DNA from: Echinarachnius parma
Taxonomy: Eukaryota > Echinodermata > Echinoidea > Clypeasteroida > Echinarachniidae
Length of the DNA: 64,000 nucleotides
Reading direction: 5' to 3'
NCBI GenBank assembly: GCA_037951105.1
Contig: JBAMJV010001400.1
Span: 40,001 to 104,000, forward strand
A program made the translations under genes and the position numbers. Shown one piece after another: positions 11,280 to 23,100 of the stretch. Numbering within the stretch: position 1 is the first letter of the stretch; every line of letters starts with the position of its first letter. The notes beneath the pieces are model-generated. The model searched no databases, was not told where the DNA came from, and saw nothing but the letters and a program-made list of their open reading frames with translations.

Positions 11280-11644
11280 AATATCTGTATAATATAATTA
11301 TCACCCTGAAGCTGAAGTCTGGACAAATCCACAAAAACAAATATCAGAACATTGAAATATTGCGACTTCATGAAGGAGTTGTGATGATGGTCACAGGTCA
11401 CATATCTTAGACTATCTTTCTATATACGAAGTTACAAGCAAATATACGTCATAATATTGTAGCACAATTATGTATTGTTTCTCCTTTTTTTCTCTTTTTG
11501 GTAAGGGTTCCATTGGATTTTAGAGAAGAGGTGAACGGGACGATTCGATTTATTACAATAAATTATTAAGCATATTCGGAATTCTGTTTAAACCAAAATC
11601 AATATTCTTGTCCTCACAAACGGAAGGCGTATTTGTCTGTTTCT

Positions 11645-11907
11645 GTGCGTGCGTGTGTGTGTGTGTGCATGTGAGTTTGTGCGTTTATGAATGTGACTGT
11701 ATACAATGAATGATTGACCATATTCAGAATTCTGTATAAACTGAAATTAATATTCTTGGCCTAACAAACGTAAGGCGTATGTGTGTGTTCGTCTGTGCGT
11801 GCGTGCGTATGTGTGCGTTTGTGTTTGTCTGGTGTGTGTTTGCGTGTGTGTGTGGGTGTGTGTATGTATGTGCGTCTGCGTGTGTACATGCGTGTGTGCG
11901 CTTGGTG

Positions 11908-11972
<65 letters not shown>

Positions 11973-12010
11973 CTAGTATGAAAGTGCATGTTTGTGTGTG
12001 TGCGTGTAGT
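11645..12010. repeat. TG-rich microsatellites
   Basis: Impure TG/CG runs at 11645-11690 and 11780-11995, followed by (GTA)n/(GTG)n to about 12080. Open frames across them are composition artefacts on both strands. Confidence 0.9.
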
Positions 12011-12086
12011 AGTAGTAGTAGTAGAAGTAGTATTAGTGGTGGTGGTGGTAGTAGTGGTAGTATAGAAATAGTAGTAGTAGTATTAA

Positions 12087-13421
12087 AGGGATCTAGTAAC
12101 TTTGCTGACATGTGTACAAAGTTGTTACAATGTATACTCCGCAAAAAAAGAAACTGGACACTTGTATGAGACATAATATTTCATATTCATTAACGATACA
12201 ATATATGATATTGTATATCATATTAAAGATAAAATGACCCTCTTCAATATTGGCATGAAATTCAGATGAAATCATTCATGCATGACTTGTCACGGTCAAT
12301 TAACCACACCAAGGTCTGTTTTCAAAAATAGCAAAAATGGAACATCCACTCAACCATATAAATGTTGATAAGCGTAATCTAAAACGCTATATTCATGACA
12401 TGGCTTAATGTTTCATTGCAAATTTGACCTTTTCTATCTTCATCTCAATAAAAAGTATAAATGAAGACAAATTGTGAACGTTATAGGTTTTATTTTCATC
12501 CAAAAGTAACAAAATGGGGAATTCCATGGCAAAGGTTTATTAGTCGAAACCACAGTTTGTGATATTATTTCAGCATGAAAATGGTATAAATTATTCTCAA
12601 GAATTCTACCGTAGTCCAAAGATCTTCAAAACCTGATGTCACCCATGGTCAAACAGTTCGGCAGTCTTTAACATGACATTTCCCGAAGTAACTATGGTTA
12701 AAATTGCAGGGGACACGCTTCATGCCTCTAATATAGACCAGTATGATGATGCTCTCATAACCTGGCCCTGTTTTATTGACAAATTTGAATTTTCAGAGTT
12801 TGTTCATAGCAATAAGTTGAATAATGTCATAATTTACTTGCCCCGCACATCTTCTTTTAAGTGAAACGCTTACTATCATTTCAGTCGAATGGTGTGGTCC
12901 TCCATCGTTTTTGCTATTTTTGAAAACAGACCTTGCTATTGTTAATTGACCATGGCATTTCATGCATGAACGATTACACCTTTAATTTATACCCTGCATG
13001 TAGAGGACTAAAATCCCTTTAATTTGATATATAATAATGTATACTTTATCATACATTAATATGGAATATTTCAACTTATACAAGTGTCCAGTTTCTTTTT
13101 CTGCGGAGTATATATTGTTGTTATTTGATATGTCCACTGAGGATTGAGTAAAATGTTCAAGTTAAATGGACGTTATATGGCCGAGTAATGAGCAAAAATG
13201 CAAAGTGATATTCACTAACTCATTGCACTGACTTTGTACACGATTACGACTATCCAGTGGATAGTTTAACATCTGAACACTTCATCTTTTTAACGAAAGG
13301 GAAATTCGAAAAACAAAAACATGTCCTATGCTTTTATTGTTAATACGAATACAACAAGGTATGAGGGAACCGCTAGAATTCCATTTGAATTTGAGGATTT
13401 GGATAATGTTACTAGATCCCT
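12087..13421. mobile_element. AGGGATC MITE (TTAA type) carrying a nested MITE
   Basis: Ends AGGGATCTAGTAAC ... GTTACTAGATCCCT, with TTAA at 12083-12086. An uninterrupted relative of 369 bp is at 58730-59098. Subtracting the nested element (12135-13110) leaves about 357 bp, matching that copy. Confidence 0.75.
12135..13110. mobile_element. nested 976-bp MITE, TA target duplication
   Basis: Ends TACTCCGCAAAAA ... TTTTTCTGCGGAGTA, arms continuing AAGAAACTGGACACTTGTA, TA on both sides. Long interior inverted segments share GTCTGTTTTCAAAAATAGC. The empty site is visible in the relative near 59045. No transposase ORF. Confidence 0.8.
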
Positions 13422-13429
13422 GTTATACA

Positions 13430-14360
13430 TGTATATAATAGCACTTGTGTGCGTTCGAATAACTTTTATTTCATGGCTACAAATGGCTTTCCATCATTGT
13501 AAAATGCAACTTAGAGTTAGAGGGACCATCAAGCAATAACAATAATTATATGTTTTGGAACCGTTGTGTGATATCAAATAGATGCCCAACACTTTGAAAA
13601 GGGTTCTGTAATTCATAAACAATGCAATTAATTACCACCACTTACGGAACGATTATGGCCTCATGGTTCCGTACGCGCCAAACGTCTGGGAGTGCGCCAA
13701 TTCTATTTACGTGTACGTTTGGAGATAGATTCACGGACGATGCGTTCATCCTAGACAAAAGGTAGTCTTCGTATGCAGACCCATGAACACATGCCTGTAG
13801 CATGGTTAATGTAATGGCTTTTCATTATTTTGGTTGTTAAACCTAAAGTAAGGGGGCTGCAGCCCCCCCCCCCCCTCCTTCCCCGATTACGCGTTCCATG
13901 TAATATTCCTTGTTCCACTACCGTTCCCTTACCATGACAACTTACAAAAATGGCTGGACAGGGCTTGAACATTCTTCAGCTGTCTCAGAGCCGCAGCTTC
14001 CAACTCATCGTCCACTGCATATCACGACCTTTGCCTAAACAGACGCATGAGAGCCCTACTGAAACCCGCCAAATCATAATTGTCATATTGCAATCCATAT
14101 CGCAATTTATCGCTCCATAATATAATTTTATCGTCGTTCGAGAAAGAGAGGGCGCTTAGTCCCTTTTTGTACTTTGGAGATAATCATGTTTGAAGTTTGA
14201 AAGCCTTCTACAGAATCCGATGTAGCTCTCTTTTTTAATTATCGAATGTTGCAAAACGTTTACAAAATTATTATCTGAAAATTTGGCATCGCGTAAAAGA
14301 TGAGCCGACCTAGATAAGTTAATAATGCGTAACTCAGTCGGTTAGCGATGTCGAACTGAT
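13430..14360. other. spacer DNA, no gene
   Basis: Nothing coding recognised. A poly-C tract lies at about 13865-13876, and a tRNA A-box-like AACTCAGTCGGTTAGCG near 14331 has no convincing B box. Confidence 0.45.
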
Positions 14361-14372
14361 TGTGTGTGTGTG

Positions 14373-14552
14373 GGGGGGGGGGGGGGGGGGGGGGGGGGGG
14401 GCTGGCACACGAATTATGTGGGGCACACCATGTCAACGATCAGATCCTCCCATTATGTATTTGTATTGTTTTGTCAAATTTGTTTATTTATTTATTTATT
14501 TCATTTTTTGGGGGGGGGGGGGGGAGGGGGGGGGGAGGGGGGGGGGGGGGCA
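14373..14552. repeat. two long G-runs
   Basis: A G-run of about 30 at 14372-14401 and a second, A-interrupted one at about 14511-14550, followed by TCGTGTATCTACGCCACT near 14577. This arrangement resembles the inner ends of G-rich MITEs, but I could not pair two ends convincingly. Confidence 0.7.
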
Positions 14553-14599
14553 CGTGCCCGACTCCCTGTGCCCCCCTCGTGTATCTACGCCACTCGTTT

Positions 14600-16070
14600 G
14601 ATGTACCTTCATCACATAGCCATTCTCACTGTAACCCACTAAATCCTTATTGTTATCTTGCGCTCCATATATAGGCTACATAATATCCCCCAAAAAATAA
14701 GCCTCATCAAGCGTCACTAGAATGAAGGTGAAACTAAAACCAAAATGGGACAAAAACTTAAAGGATAAACGGAAGGAAGGGATGCATGCAGACCGGTCAT
14801 GAATTCCTACTGATGTTATTGTCCAACCCCGGGGTTTTATTTTGTTCGGTACTTAACTCATTGTGCGATACGGCGTTCTAGTCGTTCCCTCTCGCGCGAT
14901 GCCACCATCACTGCCACTGCGACCTCGCCGCGGTGTCGGAGCCGGAGGTTCGCGGACCGCCACGGTTCTCAGGCCACGGTGAAGACTGTTGCACCATCCC
15001 TGGGTCCCTGGAATCCTCTAAATCTCATGAGGTAGATTTCCGGTCAATAGTCGATTCCGCTCTTATCTATATTATAAAAGGAGGACGGGGTGTCGTGTCT
15101 GTCGCCAAAATGTGTCCAGAATGCAGTTTTCAAGCCGCGTCTGGGCAATAAAATCGCGATGCAGCTTCTACCGGCCCATTACGTGCGTGCGAAAAACAAA
15201 CCCATAGTGCGTTTTACTAACCAAAGTGATACCTCAATTATAGAACGAATTCGACAGCATATACAATACCGCACCGTACGTACGCTATGCACTGGTACAT
15301 TACAAACATGTGCACCTGCATGTATTGTGTACTACGGGTACGTACGGTATCATGTACGGAGAGCGAAAGCGACGCGATCGCGATTTGATATTCTAATTTT
15401 GAAGCAGAACATGACTGATATTCATTGTCGACTTGTGCGAATATAATATTGTATTTAGATAGTTCTATGGTGTACTTAACAATATAGCTGTTAAATATTC
15501 GTTGTTTTCAATTGTCAAATGCAGTATTTGGTCGGTAGCGAAGAGTGAATTTTACACCATAAAGGGACCATATCATTATACTTGCGGAATGCTTAGACTC
15601 GACGTACCCATACCTTATGCACAGCGTGGTTTATGTCTGCGCTGCATAAGTGACTGATGATCTGATCGGTGCATTATGTCGAGTGTTGTTTCAACACAAT
15701 ATTCGCAACATTTGAAGAAACAAAAACCCCAGGGAATCCTTTCGTGTAGGGATACAATGGCTACCACAATATGATGTTCACTCGCACTTGAAATATTTAT
15801 ATAGGCTATTTGTAAATGTTTACTCGAAGTACATAAGTATAATTTGGTTGTACTCAAGTATGAAAAAGGTTTGCTTTTTGTATTAAAATAATGTGTAAAC
15901 TAGAAGAGCAAGGAATTAGGGTTATATTTATTGCTAATTCGTACGGGATTCGTACCCGTATTGTGATTAAAGTGGGTATTACAATTTTTTTAAATGATCT
16001 ACTTGCCAACGATTTAATTAATACTGTTTAGTGTTTCACCTCTTTCGAGAGGGGGTGCCGGTGAAGATTC
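14600..16070. other. spacer DNA, no supported gene
   Basis: The stretch 14870-15410 is more GC-rich than its surroundings and holds a 118-aa plus-strand frame (15090-15446), but no domain, splice-site pair or repeat supports a gene. Left unassigned. Confidence 0.4.
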
Positions 16071-16079
16071 TTTCGAAAG

Positions 16080-16168
16080 GGGGGGGGGGGGGGGGGGGGT
16101 GTGTCCGTGAAAACAGACCTCTTTCATCAAAGGGGGGATTTGAACCCCCCCCCCCCCCCCCCCCCCTT
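16080..16168. repeat. paired G-run and C-run
   Basis: A 20-base G-run (16080-16099) is followed 45 bases later by a C-run (16145-16166). AAAGGGGG... and ...TTTGAACCCCC flank them, giving a potential inverted pair. Confidence 0.7.
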
Positions 16169-16269
16169 GGGTACGCATATGCCTGTTAATACGAGATCGA
16201 ATCATCACCGGGCTCTGGGGGAGGGGGCATCTTTTTTGTAAATTCAATAGTATATTTGAGAATTAGCGT

Positions 16270-16670
16270 AGTAACAACAACAACAACCACTACCACTAAA
16301 ACAACCACAACCACTACCACTACCACCACCACCACAACCACCAAAACCACCACTACCACCATTACCACCTTTACCACCACTACCACCACCACCACCATCA
16401 CAACCTGACCACCACCACCACTACCACTACCAATACCACTACCACCACCACTATCACCACCACCACCATCACAACCACCACCACCACCACCACCACCACC
16501 ACCACTACCACCACCACTACCACTAACCACTACCATCACCACTAATACCACCACCACTACCACTACCACAACTACCACCACCACTACCACCACCACCACC
16601 ACCACCACTACCACTACCATTACCACCACCACTACCACCACCACCACCACCACCAATACCACTTCCACTA
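16270..16670. repeat. (ACC)n trinucleotide microsatellite, ~400 bp
   Basis: Impure ACC/ACT repeats over about 400 bases. The antisense strand gives a meaningless poly-valine/glycine frame. Confidence 0.95.
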
Positions 16671-16846
16671 CAGGCCTACTCACTGTTTTAATTTGTTCTG
16701 AACACTATGTATTACTATTAAATTTGTCCAATAGGTCCAGTACCCTATACTTTATACACTGCCTACTCTCCCTCAGTCTCTCCCCCTCTCTCCCCCTCTC
16801 TCTTTCTCTCATTGCCTGCATGGAGCCCAATGTTATTATTAATAAG

Positions 16847-17012
16847 CAAATAATTACCGTTGGTGAAGGCGATGGGACAAACTATCACTTCCGAGGCGAT
16901 CTGGATGTAGCTATCTTTCCGAAGCGAAGCTGAGGAAAGATAGCGTATACATTCAGATCGCCGAGGAAGTGATGGTTTGCCATCGCCTGAAACCAAAAGG
17001 TGATTATTTGCT
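16847..17012. repeat. punctuated hairpin H2
   Basis: The stem pairs with about a dozen mismatches. The apex is CCGAAGCGAAGCTGAGG (16919-16935). CCGAGG occurs in the same orientation in both arms (16891-16896 and 16961-16966) and so does not pair with itself. Confidence 0.8.
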
Positions 17013-17480
17013 TTATATTCCACATCAATTATTTTGATCACAAACGACCTATAACTAACACAAATGGCCAAACAGTTTGGAATATTGAGCAGTTGATCGA
17101 GTCTTTTATTTTCATTTCGTCAATCCTGCACATGAACAAGATTTATGATTAAAAGTCAAAGACGCTTATACCATTGTCTATTAAGCGTAGCCGCGCGCAA
17201 ACATTGCGCATCAGCGCGCTACCTTTCTGCGCACTAACGCGCGCACGCGTATACTTGCGCGCGAACAATTGAATATCTACACAGTGCAACGCACTTTTAC
17301 CCACTATCTAGTGAGTGCAACGCACTTTCACCCAAAATATCTACACAGTGTAACGAACTTTTCTTCTCCCATCAATGGTAGGCGAAACTATATTTCATCA
17401 CGTGATTAACATTTGACCAATCGTAGAGCAAGATTCTTAGTATGTGGAATATAATCTGTTTTATATCCCTCATAAGATCG
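16847..17480. mobile_element. hairpin-bearing element E2
   Basis: A 16847-17012 imperfect hairpin (stem ~73 bp) is followed by a GCGC-rich middle (~17185-17265), TCACGTGATT (17398) and a CCAAT-type GACCAATC (~17415). The block ends near TTTTATATCCC. The parts are those of E1, in opposite orientation. Exact ends are not defined by an empty site. Confidence 0.45.
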
Positions 17481-17649
17481 TTTTACCATTGTATTTGACA
17501 AATGATAGTTTTGGACAACACGCGCAATCCCCGCGCAATCAATGACCGGGCTGTTAGCAAAAAATTAACACTAAAAGTTCGTTACGCGTTCGTCCCATAG
17601 ATCATGTGTTTAAGCAAAATGCACACGCGATCAAATTTGTGCAGTACTC

Positions 17650-18190
17650 TATGGCGCACACGTTCTAGTCACGTGATTGACATTGCTGGTAAAAACTAAC
17701 ACCCTGGGAAGAAGATCGCCAAGACAGCCAATAAGCACATCCGTGGGAGCGCTAGCACGCATTCATCGCGTATGTGCGCAACTGCCAGCGCGTTGGTGCG
17801 CACTCAGTTTTGCGTTTTTGTGATTGTGTGCGCAAAATAACAATGACTTTAAGCGTATTAGATGCGCCGTGGTTCTGGAGGCTCATACTGGCTTCATTAA
17901 TGTCGATTGATTTTTATATCAAAATTTACAAGCGATTGTATGAAATATTCAAGAGATTTTCACTTATTTTGCTATAAGCTGAACACAATCCGTGATATTG
18001 ATGAGTGATATAAAACAACTAACGAATGTGCTTGATTGTGATAGGCAATCCATTACCTCGGTGGGCTCAAAATGACTATTACCCTCAGCTACGCTTCGGG
18101 TAATAATCATTTTGAGCCCACCTCGGTAATAGATTTGACTATCACAAGAAGCCCATTCGTTAGTTGTATACTAATGTACGTATATTTAGT
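17650..18190. mobile_element. hairpin-bearing element E3
   Basis: TCACGTGATTGACATTG (~17669) at the left, a GCGC-rich middle (~17730-17835) and hairpin H3 at the right (18017-18166). It is in inverted orientation relative to neighbouring E2. The ends are approximate. Confidence 0.45.
18017..18166. repeat. punctuated hairpin H3
   Basis: Arms of about 66 bp run inward from CAACTAACGAATG. The apex is CCTCAGCTACGCTTCGG (18083-18099). CCTCGG appears in direct orientation in both arms (18056-18061 and 18121-18126). Confidence 0.85.
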
Positions 18191-18479
18191 GATTGGATGC
18201 CGAACTTGACGAACTGCTGACACAATTTTTAATTATACACTGATAAAATCATAAACAATATTTTACCATATTTTTTCCATATTATAACCATACAAACAGA
18301 GATTCCATTTATTAACAAAATGTTTTCCACAGGAAAGATACAAAAAATAACGAGTTACAAAAATACAACATATACAACATATCTCACTCAAAGATCTGTT
18401 GACGGGTAATTTGCTAGTAATCCGTAAAAGGAGGAGGGTGGTTTGGGAATATACGGTGCGGTGCACTTATTTGCCGTTA

Positions 18480-19400
18480 CATGGCTAGTTAAGACATTGT
18501 TCAAACTCGCCTCTCCCAAGAATATATCTCCTTTCTAAATTCAGGCAACTTCTCCTGTTCAATTAATACATTCCGCCAACTTAAGAAAATTCCCCAAAAT
18601 CGGTCTGCCGCTAAAATCCTTGCACTCCTCTCATTTTAATGTCAATATCGTATCTCTCTTATGGTGTCTAAATCGAGTCTCCCATCTTGGTGTCTATATC
18701 GTTTCTCTCCTTTTAGCGTCTAACTCAAATCTCTCTGGTTCCCCAAAATTGCATTTCCCTTTTATCATTCTTCCCAAACAGCTACATTTTGTCTCCGTCG
18801 GCTACTCCCTGTTGTTGGGTGCCACACATAATTTCCTAACCAATCCCAAACGTTAATTAAACCCTATGCATAATCATAACCTAACTCTACCCAATCGAAT
18901 CATCCCATCCTTTAAAAACAAATTACTAATTTACATAGTTACCCGGCCACTCCTACTTCCATGGTTACCCCTTACCTGGGATGTCACTATCCTCGCCCCG
19001 GGGTTTCTCCTACCCTATCTTGTTTACTTTCCAACCCCAAAACATTACCTATAGTTAACAGCAAAACTTCCCTCCTACCTGGCTCCATTTCCAAAACATG
19101 TCCCCAATTCCAATACCAATATAAACTAAGAATTATACAGCTAATTTCTCATAATATTTCCATTTCTACGCTCCCCTTCTAACTGTTACTTTATATATTT
19201 TAAATCTAAATAATGTATCACCTAACATCCATTGTGTCCTTTTAATTTCTTTATTCCTAACAAGTTCACTTACCAGTTAAAGGTCTCCCTTTATCTATTT
19301 CTTTATCCTCCAAGCTACCCTGGACCGAGCTTCACCTATCACAACATGACCTACTACTAATCTTTTCCTTTCATTTATTTTTTCATTTATTTAACCCTCG
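18480..19400. other. G-poor, C/T-rich tract of ~900 bp
   Basis: The plus strand is strikingly poor in G and rich in CT and CCC words over about 900 bases, unlike its surroundings. No coding frame of substance. It may be a strand-biased repeat or part of an unrecognised element. Confidence 0.5.
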
Positions 19401-19587
19401 AGAATATCAGCCCACTACATGTATCACAAAGTTCATTCCTTGATATTGATCAGTGATATTGTTTTGCATAAAGGAGAACTCGATAGAGTTGCTGGTCAAT
19501 AAAGTTGTGCCGCGAGCGTTGTATAATATATACGCCCCGTATTTGGTCATGTGATTATGGAAGGTTAGTAACGCCCCGCCCCCTATC

Positions 19588-19767
19588 TAGTAAACAAATA
19601 TACCATGCACTTGAGAGCCTCTAGTTGAAATTATGGATTCCGAGGTGACAGGAAGAGCACTATGTTCTGAGGGTCGTAGACGCGAAGAACATAGTGCTTT
19701 TTCTGTCACCGAGGAATCCATAATTTCACTAGTGGCTCGAAATAGTGCATGATATATTTGTTTTATA
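19588..19767. repeat. punctuated hairpin H4
   Basis: Arms pair from AAACAAATATACC inward. CCGAGG lies in direct orientation in both arms (19640-19645 and 19709-19714). The apex (19667-19687) contains CTGAGG and CGCGAAG, the same words as the other apices but in swapped order. Confidence 0.8.
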
Positions 19768-20185
19768 TCCGTCGCATAATCATAATCATCGCAAAAACAA
19801 ATGATTTCAATTAAATTAAAGAAAAATATAAAGAAAAATAAACATTGATCATGGAACCATCACTGCACTGACAATGTTCTGTTTGTGACACTGACCCCCT
19901 TTGCGCAATAGTCCTAGCGCAGAGCGCGTATTGCGCTATCTTTCCATTCATGGTTACGCGCCTTAACAACTAATGCGCACCCAAATGCAAAACGCACGCA
20001 TCAAAGTGAATAATTAACCTGCTTTACATACTACACACGTGTAATTGTATGGCGAAAATACATTACACATACAGCTAGTGCAGTGCACACCGCGGCCGAT
20101 TGTTAAATGACGAATTAGTGTCACGACCACAGAAGGGCAACGATTAGTATATCCCCTAATGAAGTGTAAATAAATGTTGTGAAAT

Positions 20186-21643
20186 TTTTTGCTATAATCT
20201 TGGAAACATTTTTTTATTTGGTCTTAATACATTACTGATGAGAAAAAGTGATGTTTCCATTTTTTATTTTTGGTCCCAGGGTGCATTTTGGCGATTTTAA
20301 AGATAATTAGCTAATTTGCATATTTGTGAAATAAGGTCAGGGGTCATTTTCTATCTAGGAATAGTACAATATTGATAAAAACTAGTATTCTAGGGTATTT
20401 TGGGTCAAGGATTCCATTTCCGGTGCTCGTTTGTAAGTGGTGTATGGGAAACACTCTGAAATCCAAGATGGCTGCCCCTAATTTGCATATTTATGAATAT
20501 TATTGATTTTCAGTGGCTACAGCCCCTAATAAGCAATCATTCCGGATTATTATTTGTCAGTTATGTTCTAAGTATGCATTTAAGATATCAGAGATGAGTT
20601 GCCATCGTGGCAACCTCTAGCAATGCATATTATTTGCATAATTATGTATTTTACCAAATTTGCATATTCCCCAAAATCGAGTATATTGGGAACCCGGCAA
20701 GTAAAAAAGACAAGTAATACCACTTTTCCAAGGTTTTGGGGGGCAACAGATCCATTTTTGATACTTATTTACCTGTATCACCATGGCATCCATCTCAAAT
20801 CCAAGATGACTGCTCCCTAAATTACACATGTTATCATACACGACTATATTATTTTGGTTATATTAGATTGATATTTAATGTTTTGACTTTTAATTATTGG
20901 AATGAGCAACTAGAATATTTGAATCACAATGTAGTTGTTTGCTTACAGTAAGCAAATCATACTTTTATCAATTAAATGCCGTTTAAGTAGCAAATAGCAT
21001 TATTTACTTTAAAATGACAATCACGGCCATCTTGAATTTATGTGGGTTGCCGAGGTGATACAGGTAAATAAGTATCATGAATGGATTCGTTGCCCCCTAA
21101 AACCTTGGAAAAGTGGTATTACTTGTCTTTTTTACTTGCCGGGTTCCCAATATACTCGATTTAGGGGAATATGCAAATTAGGTAATACAAATAATATGAA
21201 TTGCTAGAGGTTGCCATGATGTTAACTCATCTTGGATATCTTAAATACATACTTAGAACATAACTGACAAATAATAATCCGGAATTATTGCTTATTAGGG
21301 GCTGTAGCCACTGAAAATCAATAATATTCATAAATATGCAAATTAGGGGAAGCCATCTTTGATTTCAGAGTGTTTCCCATACAGCACTTACAAACGAGCA
21401 CCGGAAATGGAATCCTTGCCTCAAAATACCCTAGAATACTAGTTTTTATCAATATTGTACTATTCCTAGATAGAAAATGACCCCTGACCTTATTTCACAA
21501 ATATGCAAATTAGCTAATTATCTTTAAAATTGCCAAAATGCACCCTGGGACCAAAAATAAAAAATGGAAACATCACTTTTTCTCATCAGTAATGTATTTA
21601 GACCAAATTAAAAACTGTTTCCAAGATTATAGCAAAAAAAATT
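20186..21643. mobile_element. 1.46-kb fold-back with periodic octamer motifs
   Basis: Two arms of about 630 bp are inverted around a ~230-bp centre; the outer ends read TTTTTTGCTATAATCTTGG. ATTTGCAT occurs at 20314, 20481, (20632) and 20658. Its inverse ATGCAAAT occurs at 21171, 21336 and 21503, so spacing is 165-177 bp. The left arm also has AAGATGGCTGCC (YY1-like) next to an octamer. No ORF of note. Confidence 0.8.
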
Positions 21644-22246
21644 GCTGCTTTACATAACCTGATAGACTAGATGCACAATGTGCACCATTGTCGTAATTTT
21701 TAAATTCGAATACCGCTACGTTATACATGAAATGCATCTCTAGAATATTCTTTGGCACTTATTGATATTCACGGGTGAAAATATCCTGTATTTCTTTTTT
21801 TTTAAAACTCTTTGAGAAATCTCGTCGAGCATCTTTCTAAAGCTAAAACAAGACATCTGCTCGCAGGGAAGTTTTATAACCCGTATCTCTATGGGCTCAA
21901 TATGATCACCCGGCGTCTATGACGTCATTCATGGAATAGCATTTACTATTCCATGAATGACGTCACGCATAGCACATTTTTCTCCATGGGCATTACTATG
22001 TTTGGTCACATGACGCTATGTAGACCAATTACTGAACAGGATTTCATTCATGTAGGATATAATATTGCATACCCACCTGGAGGTAAATTTGTGGGCATGC
22101 GCCATAAGTTAAATTTGTAAAAAAAAAACAAAAAAAACATCGACATTGAAGGTGCTGAGCATTAAAGATGTGCGCATGCGCTGTAAACACTTGGTATAGG
22201 GTAATATAGGGTATAGGGTATATTGGTATAGGGTCAGAAACGCCCC

Positions 22247-22320
22247 TGGCCCCGCCTCCTCGATCATAGCATATCCAACTGAAAGTATAATAAAGCGCGG
22301 TGACGGAGAGGTTTCATCAG
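22247..22320 (+). promoter_or_regulatory. putative lectin-B core promoter
   Basis: Same layout as copy A: a GC-box-like CCCCGCCTCC then TATAATAAAG at 22286-22295. The following possible non-coding exon ends AAG|GTATGT (22456/22457). In copy B the E4 insertion lies about 180 bp upstream of this block. Confidence 0.4.
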
Positions 22321-22628
22321 TTCTGTTCAAGCCTTGGGGAAGTCAGCACCTGCTCCGAAACCTGAGAAAAAAACATCTAGCTCCGAGCCTCCGAGATCAA
22401 ACCCTCTGCAGAAAATCCGATCTAGACCGACCTCATTTTCCTGCAAACCCAATAAGGTATGTCTAGAAATTAAGGGTTGGTAGAACATGGACTTTTTTTT
22501 TTTGTACCTCGATGGATAATCATGGTTAGAATAACAATAGTATATCTTTATACTTTACTGATATAATTTATTTTGTAATTTTGTCATCATTATTTTGTTA
22601 GAGAGAAAGGAGCGTTCACGTGTACATA

Positions 22629-23100
22629 AACCGAACACAAAAAGTAACTTCACCCCTAAGCAATTGCCCATAATTTCATAACCGATTATTGTTTCAAGAT
22701 GTCATCTTACCACAATATTGGCACAGTTGTTGTGTTCGATATGTGCGAAAATCAGAGATATTCATTACTTTATGGCTGAATGAGCACAGATTAAAGACAA
22801 AATGGCCCAATTCAAAAGTCACAAGGTATTGCGCGTGCCTGTACATTGTTGTGAATCCGCACATGTGGCGGATTGCATTGATCATGGTTTATGAAACAAT
22901 GCTGTTTGATATTCCATTCATTTTGATTTTTTTTATGTGTGCTCACTCAACCATGGATTAATGATTAATATCTCTTATTTTTACACATTGTTTTCCTAAC
23001 TATTATATGGATACATTGGCAAGACGAAATCTTGAAACGATTCTTGGTTATGAAATTATGGGCAATTGCTTAGGGGTGAAGTTACTTTTTGTGTTCGGTT
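22629..23100. mobile_element. AACCGAACAC MITE, second copy
   Basis: Full-length relative of 8176-8774, shorter inside (472 bp), with TA at 22627-22628 and 23101-23102. It is absent from the equivalent place in copy A (near 3826). A 90-aa frame inside is chance. Confidence 0.8.

Larger units (their letters stand above)
9970..11290. mobile_element. copy A-specific insertion with hairpins (element E1)
   Basis: Copy B reads straight through near 46657, so this ~1.3-kb block is an insertion. In order it holds a CCAAT-type GATTGGTT plus TCACGTGACC (~9998-10021), a near-perfect palindrome (10060-10127), a GCGC-rich middle and a long imperfect hairpin (10393-10587 continuing at 11280-11295). The hairpin is interrupted by another MITE. 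Related blocks are E2-E4. Confidence 0.6.
2684..11975 (+). repeat. segmental duplication, copy A
   Basis: From TGTATCACAAAGTTCATTCC onwards the sequence matches copy B (19420-~47300) in the same order and orientation, through the lectin gene to the TG microsatellite near 11975. Differences are mainly insertions present in one copy only. Copy A-specific insertions include the fold-back at 3299-3742, the MITE at 8176-8774 and the block at ~9970-11290. Aligned single-copy stretches look about 97-99% identical by eye. Confidence 0.9.
19580..22069. mobile_element. copy B-specific insertion E4 with nested fold-back
   Basis: Copy A reads straight through at 2828-2832. The left part holds hairpin H4 and a GCGC-rich stretch (~19910-20010). 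The right part (~21655-22069) has a short palindrome (21925-21970, ATTCATGGAATAG arms), GGTCACATGACGC and a CCAAT-type ACCAATTAC, ending GGATATAATATTG. Between them lies the octamer fold-back. Without it E4 would be about 1 kb. Confidence 0.55.

Noticed and set aside
11747-12174. Histidine/threonine-rich frames in the TG tracts
   Set aside because: Pure microsatellite translations, present in all frames.
15090-15446. 118-aa plus-strand frame as a small gene
   Set aside because: No recognisable motif, splice support or repeat conservation; left as unassigned spacer.
16186-16683. 165-aa poly-valine/glycine minus-strand frame
   Set aside because: Translation of the ACC microsatellite; no coding support.
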